DNA of 43,977 nucleotides from Opitutus sp. GAS368 (GCA_945859965.1 CAMAPG010000003.1:1-43977), one strand, 5' to 3'. Counted from the first letter of the stretch, positions 7,916 to 16,400 are shown. Numbers and translations are program-made. Notes: generated by a model from the sequence alone, not told the origin.

Positions 7916-8653
7916 GTGAAACGGGTCGTGGATGGTGCTGGGCGGATTTGGGTGGTTGCTGGAGTGATTACCTTGGTCGCTTTCCTGCTGGTAGTTGCGC
8001 TTTTTAGGACTCCCCCTGTCTCTTCAAAACCGGTCAGGCCGACCCTGACACCGACCCAAGTCGAACTGACCCAGCTGGGAAAGGAAGGGGACAAGCTTTT
8101 GCGCGAGCAGGCCGATCTTTATGATCCGACCCCGCTTTTCCTGCCGACCGAATGGAATGCCCGGCCGAATGACCTGCCGGTCAATGCGGTGCGAGGCCCC
8201 AGCGATGCTTTTCAGGGGTTTGCTTCCAAACCCACATTTAAGGAGGATTCCGCCCGCCTGACTTTCCCCGCGCCGATTGAGGTTCCGGCCAAGCCGGTCG
8301 ATGCCTTGGCGGTTGGACCACCCGAAATGCCATTTGCAGGTATGGGACGAAGCGATCGGGCGTTGCCGCTATTGTCTCCCCGCAACGCTTTTATGGAGGT
8401 GGCGGCCGCCGGCACTGGAAAACTGGCCATCGCGCTGGCCCTGCAGGATTTTCGCCTCCCGGCGGAAACCGATTGGTCGCCGCTGGAGTTTCTCGTGGCG
8501 GTCGATCGCGCCGGATTGGTGGGGTCGCCGCGGCTTACGGCCAGCTCCGGCGTGGAGCAGGTCGACCTCTACTGCGGCAAATATCTGGTCAATGAACTGC
8601 AGCTGGGCGGTCGACTTGAACCCGGATTTTATCGAATCAAGATTGGGCCGTAG
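7916..8653 (+). CDS. Single-span protein with divergent TonB-like C-terminal domain
   Basis: 245 residues from GTG 7916, chosen for the GGGGAGG site. There is one N-terminal span (about 11-30, IWVVAGVITLVAFLLVVALF), a Pro-rich extracytoplasmic middle (SSKPVRPTLTPTQ and many further Pro residues), and a C-terminal domain. In that domain FLVAVDRAGLVGSPRLTASSG followed by EQVDLYCGKYLVN and ending in GFYRIKIGP resembles the TonB C-terminal pattern (V-x-V-D-x-x-G-x-V, SSG, D-x-A). Operon position after ExbB and ExbD is that of TonB or TolA. The span has no His, whereas E. coli TonB needs His20. Assignment as an energy transducer is inferred from topology, context and the weak C-terminal match, and could be wrong. 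Confidence 0.6.
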   Translation: MKRVVDGAGRIWVVAGVITLVAFLLVVALFRTPPVSSKPVRPTLTPTQVELTQLGKEGDKLLREQADLYDPTPLFLPTEWNARPNDLPVNAVRGPSDAFQGFASKPTFKEDSARLTFPAPIEVPAKPVDALAVGPPEMPFAGMGRSDRALPLLSPRNAFMEVAAAGTGKLAIALALQDFRLPAETDWSPLEFLVAVDRAGLVGSPRLTASSGVEQVDLYCGKYLVNELQLGGRLEPGFYRIKIGP

Positions 8654-8668
8654 CTTTTTGCGAAAAAG

Positions 8669-8680
8669 AGCAAATTTGCT
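8669..8680. promoter_or_regulatory. 12-bp perfect palindrome abutting the tRNA-Thr/tuf -35 element
   Basis: AGCAAATTTGCT is a perfect palindrome ending two bases before the TTGACG -35. Its place and symmetry suit a repressor operator or an AT-rich upstream element. It may be chance. Confidence 0.35.
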
Positions 8681-8681
8681 G

Positions 8682-8710
8682 TTGACGGTTGATTTACCGA
8701 GGCGCACTTT
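8682..8710 (+). promoter_or_regulatory. Candidate sigma-70 promoter for tRNA-Thr and tuf
   Basis: TTGACG at 8682-8687 matches the -35 consensus in 5 of 6 bases. With a 17-base spacer the -10 would be CACTTT (8705-8710), weak but keeping the key second A and last T. The tRNA begins about 33 bases after the predicted start point, and the upstream gene ends at 8653, so a promoter is required near here. Confidence 0.45.
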
Positions 8711-8749
8711 CGCCGCTCTTTTCGTCGTTTTTTGACCCAGTCTTGGTCT

Positions 8750-8825
8750 GCCCAGATAGCTCAGTTGGCAGAGCACGTCCTTGGTAAGGACGAGGTCGCC
8801 GGTTCGAATCCGGTTCTGGGCTCCA
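8750..8825 (+). tRNA. tRNA-Thr (anticodon GGT)
   Basis: A complete 76-base cloverleaf. The acceptor GCCCAGA pairs with TCTGGGC. The D-arm is GCTCAGTTGGCAGAGC, the anticodon stem is CGTCC/GGACG with loop TTGGTAA giving anticodon GGT (reads ACC/ACT), and the T-arm has GGTTCGAATC. Discriminator T and an encoded CCA tail are present. A tRNA-Thr immediately before tuf is a conserved bacterial arrangement (E. coli thrT-tufB), and the two are likely co-transcribed and then processed. Confidence 0.97.
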
Positions 8826-8839
8826 GGGTCAAATAGCGA

Positions 8840-8858
8840 CGTCGGTAGGCTGCCGACG
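8840..8858 (+). other. Hairpin in the tuf 5' leader
   Basis: CGTCGG and CCGACG form a 6-bp stem with a 7-base loop, 15 bases after tRNA-Thr and 42 bases before the tuf start. There is no U tract, so it is a processing or stability structure rather than a terminator. Confidence 0.45.
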
Positions 8859-8900
8859 CTAAATAATAGGTCACCTTTCTAATCCAAATCCAACATCTCC

Positions 8901-10091
8901 ATGGCTAAAGGCACATTCGAACGCAAGAAACCGCACGTCAACGTCGGCACCATCGGCCACGTCGACCACGGTAAAACCACGCTTACCACCGCGATTCTCG
9001 CAGTGCAGGCGCGCAAAGGCCTCGCAGAGGTTAAATCCTACGCAGATATCGCCAAGGGCGGGACCGTTCGCGATGCCTCCAAGATCGTCACGATTTCGGT
9101 CGCCCACGTGGAATATGAGTCGGACAAGCGCCACTACGCCCACGTCGATTGCCCCGGCCACGCCGATTTCGTCAAGAACATGATCACGGGCGCGGCCCAA
9201 ATGGACGGCGCCATCCTCGTCGTCTCCGCCGCTGACGGCCCGATGCCGCAGACCCGTGAGCACATCCTCCTCGCCCGCCAGGTCGGCGTGCCGAAGATCG
9301 TGGTGTTCCTCAACAAGGTCGACCTCATCGACGACAAGGAGCTGCTTGACCTCGTCGAGATGGAAATCCGCGAACTCCTCACGAAATACCAATTTGATGG
9401 TGACAAGGCGACGATCATTCGCGGTTCCGCCACCGCGGCCTTGGATAACAAGCCCGAGGGCAACGAGGCGATCACGGCGCTGATGACCGCGATCGATACG
9501 GACATTCCGGAGCCCGTCCGCGAAATGGACAAGCCGTTCCTGATGTCCGTTGAAGACGTCTTCTCGATCACCGGTCGCGGCACTGTGGCCACTGGTCGTA
9601 TCGAGCGTGGCGTGGTCAAGGTCAACGACACCGTCGAAATCGTCGGCCTCAAGGACACCACCACCTCGGTTGTCACCGGTATCGAAATGTTCCGCAAGCT
9701 GCTCGATAGCGGCCAGGCTGGCGACAACGTCGGTATCCTCCTCCGCGGTATTGAAAAAGAAGGCATCGAACGCGGCCAGGTGCTCGCGGCTCCGAAGTCG
9801 ATCACCCCTCACAAGAAGGCCAATGCCGAAATTTACGTCCTCTCCAAGGAAGAGGGCGGTCGTCATACGCCGTTCTTCAATGGTTACCGTCCCCAGTTCT
9901 ACTTCCGCACGACGGACGTAACGGGTATCGTCAACCTCCCGAAGGGCGTCGAAATGATCATGCCAGGCGACAACATCACGGTCGAAATCGACCTGATCGT
10001 CCCCATCGCGATGGAAAAGACCCAGAAGTTCGCCATCCGCGAAGGCGGCCGCACGATTGGTGCCGGTCGTATCACCGACATCATCGAATAA
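8901..10091 (+). CDS. tuf: Elongation factor Tu
   Basis: EF-Tu, 396 residues, the usual length. It delivers aminoacyl-tRNA to the ribosome as a GTPase. The GTPase motifs are intact: P-loop GHVDHGKT (19-26), DCPGH in switch II, NKVD and GSA. Domains 2 and 3 follow ([24 protein letters not shown] at the end). The unusual part is switch I: residues 49-66 read [18 protein letters not shown] instead of the common APEEKARGITIN type, keeping the magnesium-binding Thr (T64). No Shine-Dalgarno precedes the ATG, only a pyrimidine/A-rich leader. It lies between tRNA-Thr and tRNA-Trp. This is the only tuf copy in the window. Confidence 0.98.
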   Translation: MAKGTFERKKPHVNVGTIGHVDHGKTTLTTAILAVQARKGLAEVKSYADIAKGGTVRDASKIVTISVAHVEYESDKRHYAHVDCPGHADFVKNMITGAAQMDGAILVVSAADGPMPQTREHILLARQVGVPKIVVFLNKVDLIDDKELLDLVEMEIRELLTKYQFDGDKATIIRGSATAALDNKPEGNEAITALMTAIDTDIPEPVREMDKPFLMSVEDVFSITGRGTVATGRIERGVVKVNDTVEIVGLKDTTTSVVTGIEMFRKLLDSGQAGDNVGILLRGIEKEGIERGQVLAAPKSITPHKKANAEIYVLSKEEGGRHTPFFNGYRPQFYFRTTDVTGIVNLPKGVEMIMPGDNITVEIDLIVPIAMEKTQKFAIREGGRTIGAGRITDIIE

Positions 10092-10118
10092 CGCACAAAT
10101 CACCGTTTCTCACGAAGC

Positions 10119-10144
10119 GCCGAGGTCTCTTCAGGGACCTCGGC
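10119..10144 (+). terminator. Hairpin after tuf, weak terminator or processing site
   Basis: GCCGAGGTC pairs perfectly with GACCTCGGC (9 bp, 8-base loop), 27 bases after the tuf stop and 25 bases before tRNA-Trp. The following TCTCGCGTC has no U tract. Partial attenuation or an RNase processing site before the tRNA is more likely than full termination. Confidence 0.5.
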
Positions 10145-10169
10145 TCTCGCGTCTAAGAAAGCAAACCAC

Positions 10170-10245
10170 AGGGGTGTAGCTCAATTGGTAGAGTAGCGGT
10201 CTCCAAAACCGTTGGTTGGGGGTTCGATTCCCTCCGCCCCTGCCA
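10170..10245 (+). tRNA. tRNA-Trp (anticodon CCA)
   Basis: A 76-base cloverleaf. The acceptor AGGGGTG pairs with CGCCCCT (one G-T pair). The D-arm is GCTCAATTGGTAGAG, the anticodon loop CTCCAAA gives CCA (reads UGG), and the T-arm is GGGGGTTCGATTCCC. Discriminator G and an encoded CCA follow. A tRNA-Trp between tuf and secE is a widespread bacterial arrangement. secE begins 10 bases after the CCA. Confidence 0.97.
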
Positions 10246-10255
10246 CTTTTCCCTC

Positions 10256-10459
10256 ATGAAAAACCCGTTCAGCAGCGCGCGCATCTTCATCACCGAAATG
10301 GTCGGTGAGCTCCAGAAGGCTACCTGGCCAACTCGCACCGAATTGCGCGACTCCACGATCGTTGTGATCGTGGCGGCCGTCATCCTCGGGGTTTTCACTG
10401 CGATCAGCGATTTTTCACTCTATCAAGTCGTGAGTCTCTTCACCGACTGGGTCAGCTAA
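10256..10459 (+). CDS. secE: Preprotein translocase subunit SecE
   Basis: A 67-residue single-span SecE of the short type. The amphipathic N-terminal helix contains the conserved ELQKATWPTRTEL motif, followed by one membrane span (about 35-60, IVVIVAAVILGVFTAISDF). SecE clamps SecY (encoded near 35-36.6 kb) in the SecYEG channel. The start follows tRNA-Trp directly and has no Shine-Dalgarno (CTTTTCCCTC before ATG). nusG follows after 12 bases, the conserved secE-nusG pair. Confidence 0.97.
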   Translation: MKNPFSSARIFITEMVGELQKATWPTRTELRDSTIVVIVAAVILGVFTAISDFSLYQVVSLFTDWVS

Positions 10460-10471
10460 ACCTGTTTCCCT

Positions 10472-11050
10472 ATGGCCGCCCAAGTTTCCGCGCCCGTTGG
10501 CGCCCAGTGGTTCGCACTTCACACGCTCTCCGGCCAGGAGGGCAAGGTGAAGAACTACATTGAGAAGTTTAAAAAGGCCGAAGAGCTCGAAGAGCATATC
10601 TTCGAGGTGCTCCTGCCGACCGAAGTCGTCTCGGAAGTCAAAGCGGGCAAGAAGTCGACCAAGGTCCGCAAACTTTACCCGGGCTACGTCTTCATCCAGA
10701 TGCGGCTCTACGACGAGGAAACCAAGGTCATCAACAAGCCGTGGTATTTCGTCAAGGAAGTCGCCGGCGTCATCGGTTTTGTCGGTGGCGATCATCCCGC
10801 GGCGCTGCGCCAGACTGAAATCGACGAAATCAAGGCCCGCATCGAGGCCGCCAACGGCAAGGAAGTCCCGAAGGTGCAATACACCGTCGGCGAAGAAGTG
10901 AAGATCAACGACGGTCCTTTCGCCAACCTCAACGGCCGCATCGACGAAATCGATCCCGCCCGTGGCAAACTCAAGATCTCTGTCTCCATTTTTGGCCGTT
11001 TCACTCCGGTCGAGCTCGAATACTGGCAAGTCCAACGCGTCACCGAGTAA
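10472..11050 (+). CDS. nusG: Transcription termination/antitermination factor NusG
   Basis: 192 residues. The N-terminal NGN domain (WFALHTLSGQEGKVKNYIEK to about residue 115) binds RNA polymerase. The C-terminal KOW domain (VGEEVKINDGPFANLNGRID, to the end) contacts Rho or ribosomal protein S10. NusG suppresses pausing and couples transcription to translation. The sequence is complete and of family length apart from a slightly long lysine-rich N-domain segment (EVKAGKKSTKVRKLYPGYVF). No Shine-Dalgarno; the leader is CTGTTTCCCT. rplK starts 24 bases downstream. Confidence 0.97.
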   Translation: MAAQVSAPVGAQWFALHTLSGQEGKVKNYIEKFKKAEELEEHIFEVLLPTEVVSEVKAGKKSTKVRKLYPGYVFIQMRLYDEETKVINKPWYFVKEVAGVIGFVGGDHPAALRQTEIDEIKARIEAANGKEVPKVQYTVGEEVKINDGPFANLNGRIDEIDPARGKLKISVSIFGRFTPVELEYWQVQRVTE

Positions 11051-11074
11051 ACTCAATCATCTCCTCTTTTTCCC

Positions 11075-11500
11075 ATGGCTAAGAAGATTCAAGGTTACAT
11101 TCGCCTCCAACTCCCTGCCGGTGCGGCCAATCCCGCTCCCCCGGTCGGTCCTGCGCTGGGCGCTCAAGGCGTCAATATCATGGCGTTCTGTAAGGAGTTT
11201 AACGCGAAAACCAAGGAGCAGGCGGGCATGATTCTGCCGGTCATCATCACGGTCTACTCCGACAAGAGCTTCACTTTCATTCTCAAGTCCCCGCCGGCGG
11301 CCATCCTCCTGAAAAAGGCAGCCAACATCGCCAGCGGCTCGGCCAAGCCCAACCAGGACAAGGTCGGCAAGGTCACCCGCAAGCAGCTGCTCGAGATCTA
11401 CAAGCTCAAGCAGAAGGACCTCAACGCGAAGAGCGACGAGGCCGGAATCAAGATCATCGCCGGCACCGCCCGCAACATGGGCATCGAAGTCGTCGACTAA
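11075..11500 (+). CDS. rplK: 50S ribosomal protein L11
   Basis: 141 residues, normal length, collinear with E. coli L11. The N-terminal GTPase-region domain holds the Pro-rich linker ([20 protein letters not shown]), and the C-terminal rRNA-binding domain ends [13 protein letters not shown]11 binds 23S rRNA helices 43-44 with L10 and organises the GTPase centre. The start lacks a Shine-Dalgarno and has an unusually pyrimidine-rich leader (CTCCTCTTTTTCCC). A 73-bp gap precedes rplA. Confidence 0.98.
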   Translation: MAKKIQGYIRLQLPAGAANPAPPVGPALGAQGVNIMAFCKEFNAKTKEQAGMILPVIITVYSDKSFTFILKSPPAAILLKKAANIASGSAKPNQDKVGKVTRKQLLEIYKLKQKDLNAKSDEAGIKIIAGTARNMGIEVVD

Positions 11501-11573
11501 CCCTTTCGTCCGCACATCAACGAAACTCAAAGCGGGAGTCCCACCCGGGACGTTCGCACCGCAGGAGTCATCC

Positions 11574-12269
11574 ATGGAAAAACACAGTAAACGTTATCGC
11601 AGCGCCGTCAAAGTCGCTGATCTCACCAAGGAATATCCGCTGCAGGAAGCGGTCGATATTCTCGCCAAATTCCCCAAGGCGAAGTTCGACGAGACCGTCG
11701 AGCTTTCCTTCCGCCTCGGCGTCGACGCCACTGCGGGCGAACAGATGGTGCGCGGCACCACGCCGCTGCCAAATGGCTCGGGCAAGAAGGTCCGCGTGCT
11801 CGTTTTCACCGACAATCCCAAGGTCGCCCTCGATGCGGGTGCCGATTTTGCCGGTCTGCAGGAAATGATGCAGAAGGTGAACGAAGGGTGGCTCGATTTT
11901 GACGTCGCGATCGCCACGACGGAAGCGATGAAGCAGGTCCGTACTCTCGCCCGCATCCTCGGCCCAAAAGGCCTGATGCCGAATCCGAAGAGCGGCACCG
12001 TCACCGACGACATTCCCGCCGGCATCAAGGCCGTCAAGGCCGGCCGCGTGGAGTTCAAAATGGACAAGGCGGCGAACATTGGCGTTGGCATCGGCAAGCG
12101 CTCGTTCACCACCGCCCAGATCATCGAGAACGCGCAGGCGGTCCTCGATGCGATCGGCAAGGCCAAACCCGCCTCCTTCAAGGGCGGCAATTACATCAAG
12201 ACCGTCGCGATTTCCGCGAGCATGAGCCCCGGCGTACGCGTGGCCTCGGTTGAATTCAGCAAATACTAA
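11574..12269 (+). CDS. rplA: 50S ribosomal protein L1
   Basis: 231 residues, collinear with bacterial L1. The conserved signatures are VDATAGEQMVRGTTPLPNGS near residue 47 and LGPKGLMPNPKSGTV near 130. L1 forms the mobile L1 stalk and in many bacteria represses its own rplKA mRNA. The start is supported by AGGAG 8 bases upstream, unlike its SD-less neighbours. The gap before it holds a small GTCCC-ACCC-GGGAC hairpin. rplJ follows after 14 bases. Confidence 0.98.
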   Translation: MEKHSKRYRSAVKVADLTKEYPLQEAVDILAKFPKAKFDETVELSFRLGVDATAGEQMVRGTTPLPNGSGKKVRVLVFTDNPKVALDAGADFAGLQEMMQKVNEGWLDFDVAIATTEAMKQVRTLARILGPKGLMPNPKSGTVTDDIPAGIKAVKAGRVEFKMDKAANIGVGIGKRSFTTAQIIENAQAVLDAIGKAKPASFKGGNYIKTVAISASMSPGVRVASVEFSKY

Positions 12270-12283
12270 ACGGAGCCCGACCC

Positions 12284-12781
12284 ATGAGAGCCGAAAAAAA
12301 TTACCTGATTGCCGAGGTCGAGAGCCACCTCAAGAAATCCGACTACGTCATCCTCGCGAACTTCACGAAGGTCACGGTGGCCGACGTCGCCGAGTTGCGC
12401 TCCCGTCTCGCGACGGAGAAAGCCGAATTTCACGTCGTCAAGAACAGCTCGCTCCGCGTCGCGGCCAAGGCCCTCGGCCTGCCCGACCTGGAGAGCTCAC
12501 TCGCCGGACCGACGGCCGTCATCGTTGGCGGCAAGAACTCCGCGGGCGTCGCCAAGATCCTGAAGAAATTCTTCGAGGAAAAGCAGAAGCTCGAGGTGAA
12601 GGTGGGCGTGATGGACAAGAAGCTGATCAGCGCGGGTGACCTCGCGAAGATCGCCGATTTGCCCTCGTTCGAAGCGCTTCGCTCGCAACTGCTCGGCCTG
12701 TTCTCGCAGAACGCCGCCGCGTTCGTTCGCGTGCTCGACGCCAAGGTCAAGAAGGAGCAGCCCGCTGCTCCGGCCGCCTGA
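12284..12781 (+). CDS. rplJ: 50S ribosomal protein L10
   Basis: 165 residues, typical. The N-terminal rRNA/L11-binding domain (MRAEKNYLIAEVESHLKKSD, then VKNSSLRVAAKA) is followed by the C-terminal helix that binds L7/L12 dimers. It forms the base of the stalk. GGAG lies 10 bases before the ATG. With only a 14-bp gap from rplA there is no room for the classical L10-binding leader upstream. The 143-bp gap is instead after rplJ, before rplL. Confidence 0.98.
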   Translation: MRAEKNYLIAEVESHLKKSDYVILANFTKVTVADVAELRSRLATEKAEFHVVKNSSLRVAAKALGLPDLESSLAGPTAVIVGGKNSAGVAKILKKFFEEKQKLEVKVGVMDKKLISAGDLAKIADLPSFEALRSQLLGLFSQNAAAFVRVLDAKVKKEQPAAPAA

Positions 12782-12880
12782 TTCCAACCTTTATCCTTTA
12801 AATCCAAACCATTTTTCCGGCGTCAGCCGGGGAAGAAAAACATCCAACAGGGCAGGCTAGGGGATACGTCTCTTAAACGC

Positions 12881-12916
12881 GTCTCACCTCCTGAGACCGC
12901 TAGTTCGCCCGAGGAG
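12881..12916 (+). promoter_or_regulatory. rplL leader hairpin presenting an anti-Shine-Dalgarno sequence
   Basis: GTCTCA (12881-12886) and TGAGAC (12892-12897) form a perfect stem with loop CCTCC. With its flanks the element reads TCACCTCCTGAG, which contains CACCTCCT, identical to the usual 16S rRNA 3' anti-SD. The rplL Shine-Dalgarno GAGGAG follows at 12911-12916. A second GTCTC at 12868-12872 could compete for the 3' arm. Loop-SD pairing controlling L7/L12 synthesis is inference. Confidence 0.4.
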
Positions 12917-12924
12917 AAATCAAT

Positions 12925-13305
12925 ATGAGCAACATCACAGACGAACAAGGCATTGAGTGGCTGAACAGCAAAACGGTTCTTCAGCTCGCTGAGCTGGTCA
13001 AGACCCTCGAAGGCAAGTGGGGCGTATCCGCCGCCGCTGCCGTTGCCGCCGCTCCTGCGGGCGGTGCTGCCGCTGCCGCTCCGGCCGAAGAGAAGACCGA
13101 ATTCACCGTCGTCCTCCTCGAGGCCGGCGCCAACAAGATCGGCGCGATCAAGGAAGTCCGCGCCATCACCGGTCTCGGCCTCAAGGAAGCCAAGGATCTC
13201 GTCGAAGGCGCGCCCAAGCCGGTCAAGGAAGGCGTCAACAAGGCCGAAGCCGAAGAGATCAAGAAGAAGCTCGAGGCTGCCGGCGCGAAGGTCGAACTCA
13301 AGTAA
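12925..13305 (+). CDS. rplL: 50S ribosomal protein L7/L12
   Basis: 126 residues. The N-terminal dimerisation helices ([20 protein letters not shown]) are followed by an Ala/Gly/Pro hinge (about 34-54, [20 protein letters not shown]) and the C-terminal factor-binding domain ([20 protein letters not shown], ending AKVELK). It is the multicopy stalk protein that recruits EF-Tu and EF-G. It has a strong GAGGAG site 8 bases before the ATG. The separate 143-bp leader suggests its own control of the higher dosage this protein needs. Confidence 0.98.
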   Translation: MSNITDEQGIEWLNSKTVLQLAELVKTLEGKWGVSAAAAVAAAPAGGAAAAAPAEEKTEFTVVLLEAGANKIGAIKEVRAITGLGLKEAKDLVEGAPKPVKEGVNKAEAEEIKKKLEAAGAKVELK

Positions 13306-13345
13306 TTCACTTGGCGATTTTCGACGCACAAAGTCCGGAATTTTC

Positions 13346-13377
13346 AGGACAGGCTGTGCACCTGCATGGCCTGTCCT
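13346..13377 (+). terminator. Attenuator-like hairpin between rplL and rpoB
   Basis: AGGACAGGCTGTGC pairs with GCATGGCCTGTCCT (14 bp, two G-T pairs) around an ACCT loop. Only TT follows, so termination is probably partial. In E. coli an attenuator between rplL and rpoB lowers polymerase expression relative to ribosomal proteins, and this hairpin occupies the equivalent position. Confidence 0.7.
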
Positions 13378-13406
13378 TTGCCTCTTCTCCGCATAGTTCG
13401 TATAGT
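13378..13406 (+). promoter_or_regulatory. Candidate rpoBC promoter
   Basis: TTGCCT (13378-13383), a 17-base spacer and TATAGT (13401-13406) give a plausible sigma-70 promoter. It begins directly after the attenuator hairpin and lies 82 bp before the rpoB start. It would allow polymerase genes to be expressed independently of rplKAJL. Confidence 0.5.
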
Positions 13407-13487
13407 TCTTTTTTGGTTCTCTGACGTCCCTCCAGCCGTTAGCGCGCCCTGTCCGTTTTTGTCATCCTTTATCCAACCGGGAATACC

Positions 13488-16400
13488 ATGGCCGACCGCA
13501 CTCACACCGAACGCACTAACTTCGGCAAACTCCGCGAAGTCATTCAGCCGCCGAACCTGATCGAAATCCAGATCACGTCCTATCTCGACTTCCTGCAAAA
13601 GGGCACGCCCGAGAAGCAGCGCAAGCCGCAGGGCCTCGAGGCCGTCTTCCGCGAGGTCTTCCCCATCGAGAGCTATGATGGCCGCCTCGTGCTGGAATAC
13701 GTTTCGTACACCCTGGGTGAGCCCAAGAACACCGAGATCGAGTGCATCCGGGAAGGCATCACCTATTCCGTGCCGCTTTACGTGAAGCTCCGCCTCCGTG
13801 AGGAAGACTTCATCAAGGACGAGGAAATCTACATGGGCGAAATCCCGATGGTGACCGAGCGTGGCTCCTTCATCATCAACGGCGCCGAGCGCGTCGTGGT
13901 TTCGCAGCTCCACCGTTCCCCCGGCATCGCGTTCGAGGTCACCCCGCACCCGAACGGCAAGCTGCTGCATTCCTTCCGCATCATTCCCGATCGCGGCACC
14001 TGGCTTGAAGTGCAGTTCGACAATAACGATCTGCTCTACGTTTACCTCGACCGCCGCCGCCGCCGCCGCAAGTTCCTGATCACGACCCTGCTGCGCGCGA
14101 TCGGCTACAGCTCGGATATCGACCTGCTGAACCTTTTCTACGAGATCAAGGATCTCAAGGTCTCCAAGGCCCTCGATCTGGAGAATGTTTCCACGCTCGT
14201 TCTGGTGGAAGACGCGATCGACGCCCAAAAGGGCGTGGTTCTCGCACGTGCCTTCGAACCGCTCACGAAAGCGATCGTCCGCACCTTCGAAAAGCATGAC
14301 ATCACTTCAATCCGCGTGATCGACACGGCCCTCGATGAAGGCGCGCTCATCCGTGCCCTCAAGAAGGACCCGACCCGCAACGAAGAGGAAGCGCTCAAGG
14401 AAATCTACAAGCGTCTCCGTCCGGGCGAACCGCCGACCACGGCGAACGCCAAGGCTCTGCTCAAGCGTCTTTTCTTCGATCCGAAACGCTATGACCTCGG
14501 CCGCGTGGGCCGTTACAAGGTCAACCAAAAGCTCGGCCTGAAGGTCGATCTCGAACAGCGTATTCTGGAGTCGGGCGACGTGGTTGGCGCCACCAAGTAC
14601 CTCGTCCGCTTGCGGAAGGGTGAGGGCGTGGTTGACGACATCGATCACCTCGGCAGCCGCCGGGTCCGTACCGTTGGCGAACTTTTGGCCAATCAATGCC
14701 GCGTGGGCCTCGCCCGCACGGAGCGCCTCGTGCGCGAGCGCATGACGATGTATGACCAGAGCGTCGACTCGATCACACCACAAAAGCTGATCAACCCGAA
14801 GGCCCTGACGACTGTCATCCGCGATTTCTTCGCGCGCAGCCAGCTCTCGCAGTTCATGGACCAGATCAACCCGCTCGCGGAGGTCACGCACAAGCGCCGC
14901 CTCTCTGCGCTCGGGCCAGGAGGTCTCAATCGCGAACGCGCCGGCTTCGAAGTCCGCGACGTGCATCCTTCGCACTACGGTCGTATTTGTCCGATCGAAA
15001 CGCCTGAAGGCCCGAACATCGGTCTGATCAACTCGCTCTCGACCTATGCGCGGGTCAACGAGTTTGGTTTCATCGAAACCCCTTATCGCCATGTGAAGGA
15101 CGGTCGCGTCTCCGACAAGATCGACTACCTCACCGCCGACCAGGAAGAGGCCAAGGTCATCGCCCAGGCCAACGCCGAAATCGACGACAAGAATTACTTC
15201 GTCGGCAAGGTTACCGTTCGTAAGGACGGCGAGTTTCTCGAAGTACCCGCCTCCGAGGTGGACTACATGGACGTATCGCCGAAACAGGTCATCTCGATCG
15301 CGGCCGGCATGATTCCGTTCCTTGAGCACGACGATGCGAATCGCGCGCTGATGGGTGCGAACATGCAACGCCAGGGTGTTCCATTGCTCCAGGCCGAGGC
15401 TCCGTTTGTGGGCACTGGCATCGAAGAGCGTGTCGCTCGCGATTCCAAGATCGTGGTGGTGGCCGAAGACAGCGGCATCGTCGCCTCGGTCGACGCCAAG
15501 CGTATCATCGTCACCAAGGACGGAGAACTGCCCCGCAACGTTAAGAACGATCCGAAGAACCACGTTTATGTGTATGAACTGCGGAAGTTCATGCGCTCGA
15601 ACGCCGGCACCTGCTTCAATCAGAAGCCGATCGTCGAGCAGGGTCAGAAGATCAAGGCCGGCCAGATCATCGCCGACGGTCCTTCGACCGATCAGGGCGA
15701 AATGGCCCTCGGTCGTAACGTGCTCGTCGCGTTCATGCCCTGGAACGGTTATAACTTCGAAGACGCGATTCTCATCTCCGAGAAGGTGCTCCGTGAAGAC
15801 ATCTTCACCTCAATCCATATCCAGGAATTCGAAGTGACTGCTCGCGACACCAAGCTCGGGCCTGAAGAAATCACGCGCGACATCCCGAACGTGGGTGAAG
15901 AAGCCCTCAAGAACCTCGATCACAACGGCGTCATCCGCATCGGTGCCGAGGTAAAGCCTGGCGACATCCTCGTCGGCAAAATCACGCCCAAGTCCGAAAC
16001 CGAACTGGCGCCCGAGGAAAAGCTCCTCCGCGCGATCTTCGGCGAAAAGGCCGCGGACGTGAAAGACACCTCCCTTGTCGTTCCTTCCGGTGCCGCTGGC
16101 ATCATCATGGACGTGAAGGTTTCCTCCCGGATCGATAACCAGGAAGAGAAGCTTTCGCCGTCCGACCGTCGCCGCCAGATCAAGCAGATCCAGGAAGAGT
16201 ACAAGACGCAGATGGACAAGTTGCGCGAAGGCCTCACCGAGGCCCTCTCCAACATCCTCCTCGGCGAAAAGATCCCGCTCGACGTCATCAACGGCGAAAC
16301 GCGCGAGATCATCATCCCGGCTAATCGCAAGATCACCAAGACGCTTCTCCGCAAGCTCGCTGCCGTCTCCAAGCACGTCGAAATCGATCCGTCCCCGGTT

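Noticed and set aside
8654-8668. CTTTTT-GCG-AAAAAG as terminator of the TonB-like gene
   Set aside because: The stem is almost entirely A-T and no T tract follows, so termination is unlikely.
8871-10103. 410-residue minus-strand ORF opposite tuf
   Set aside because: Shadow of EF-Tu; composition (Asp/His/Gly-rich) is that of complementary codon bias.
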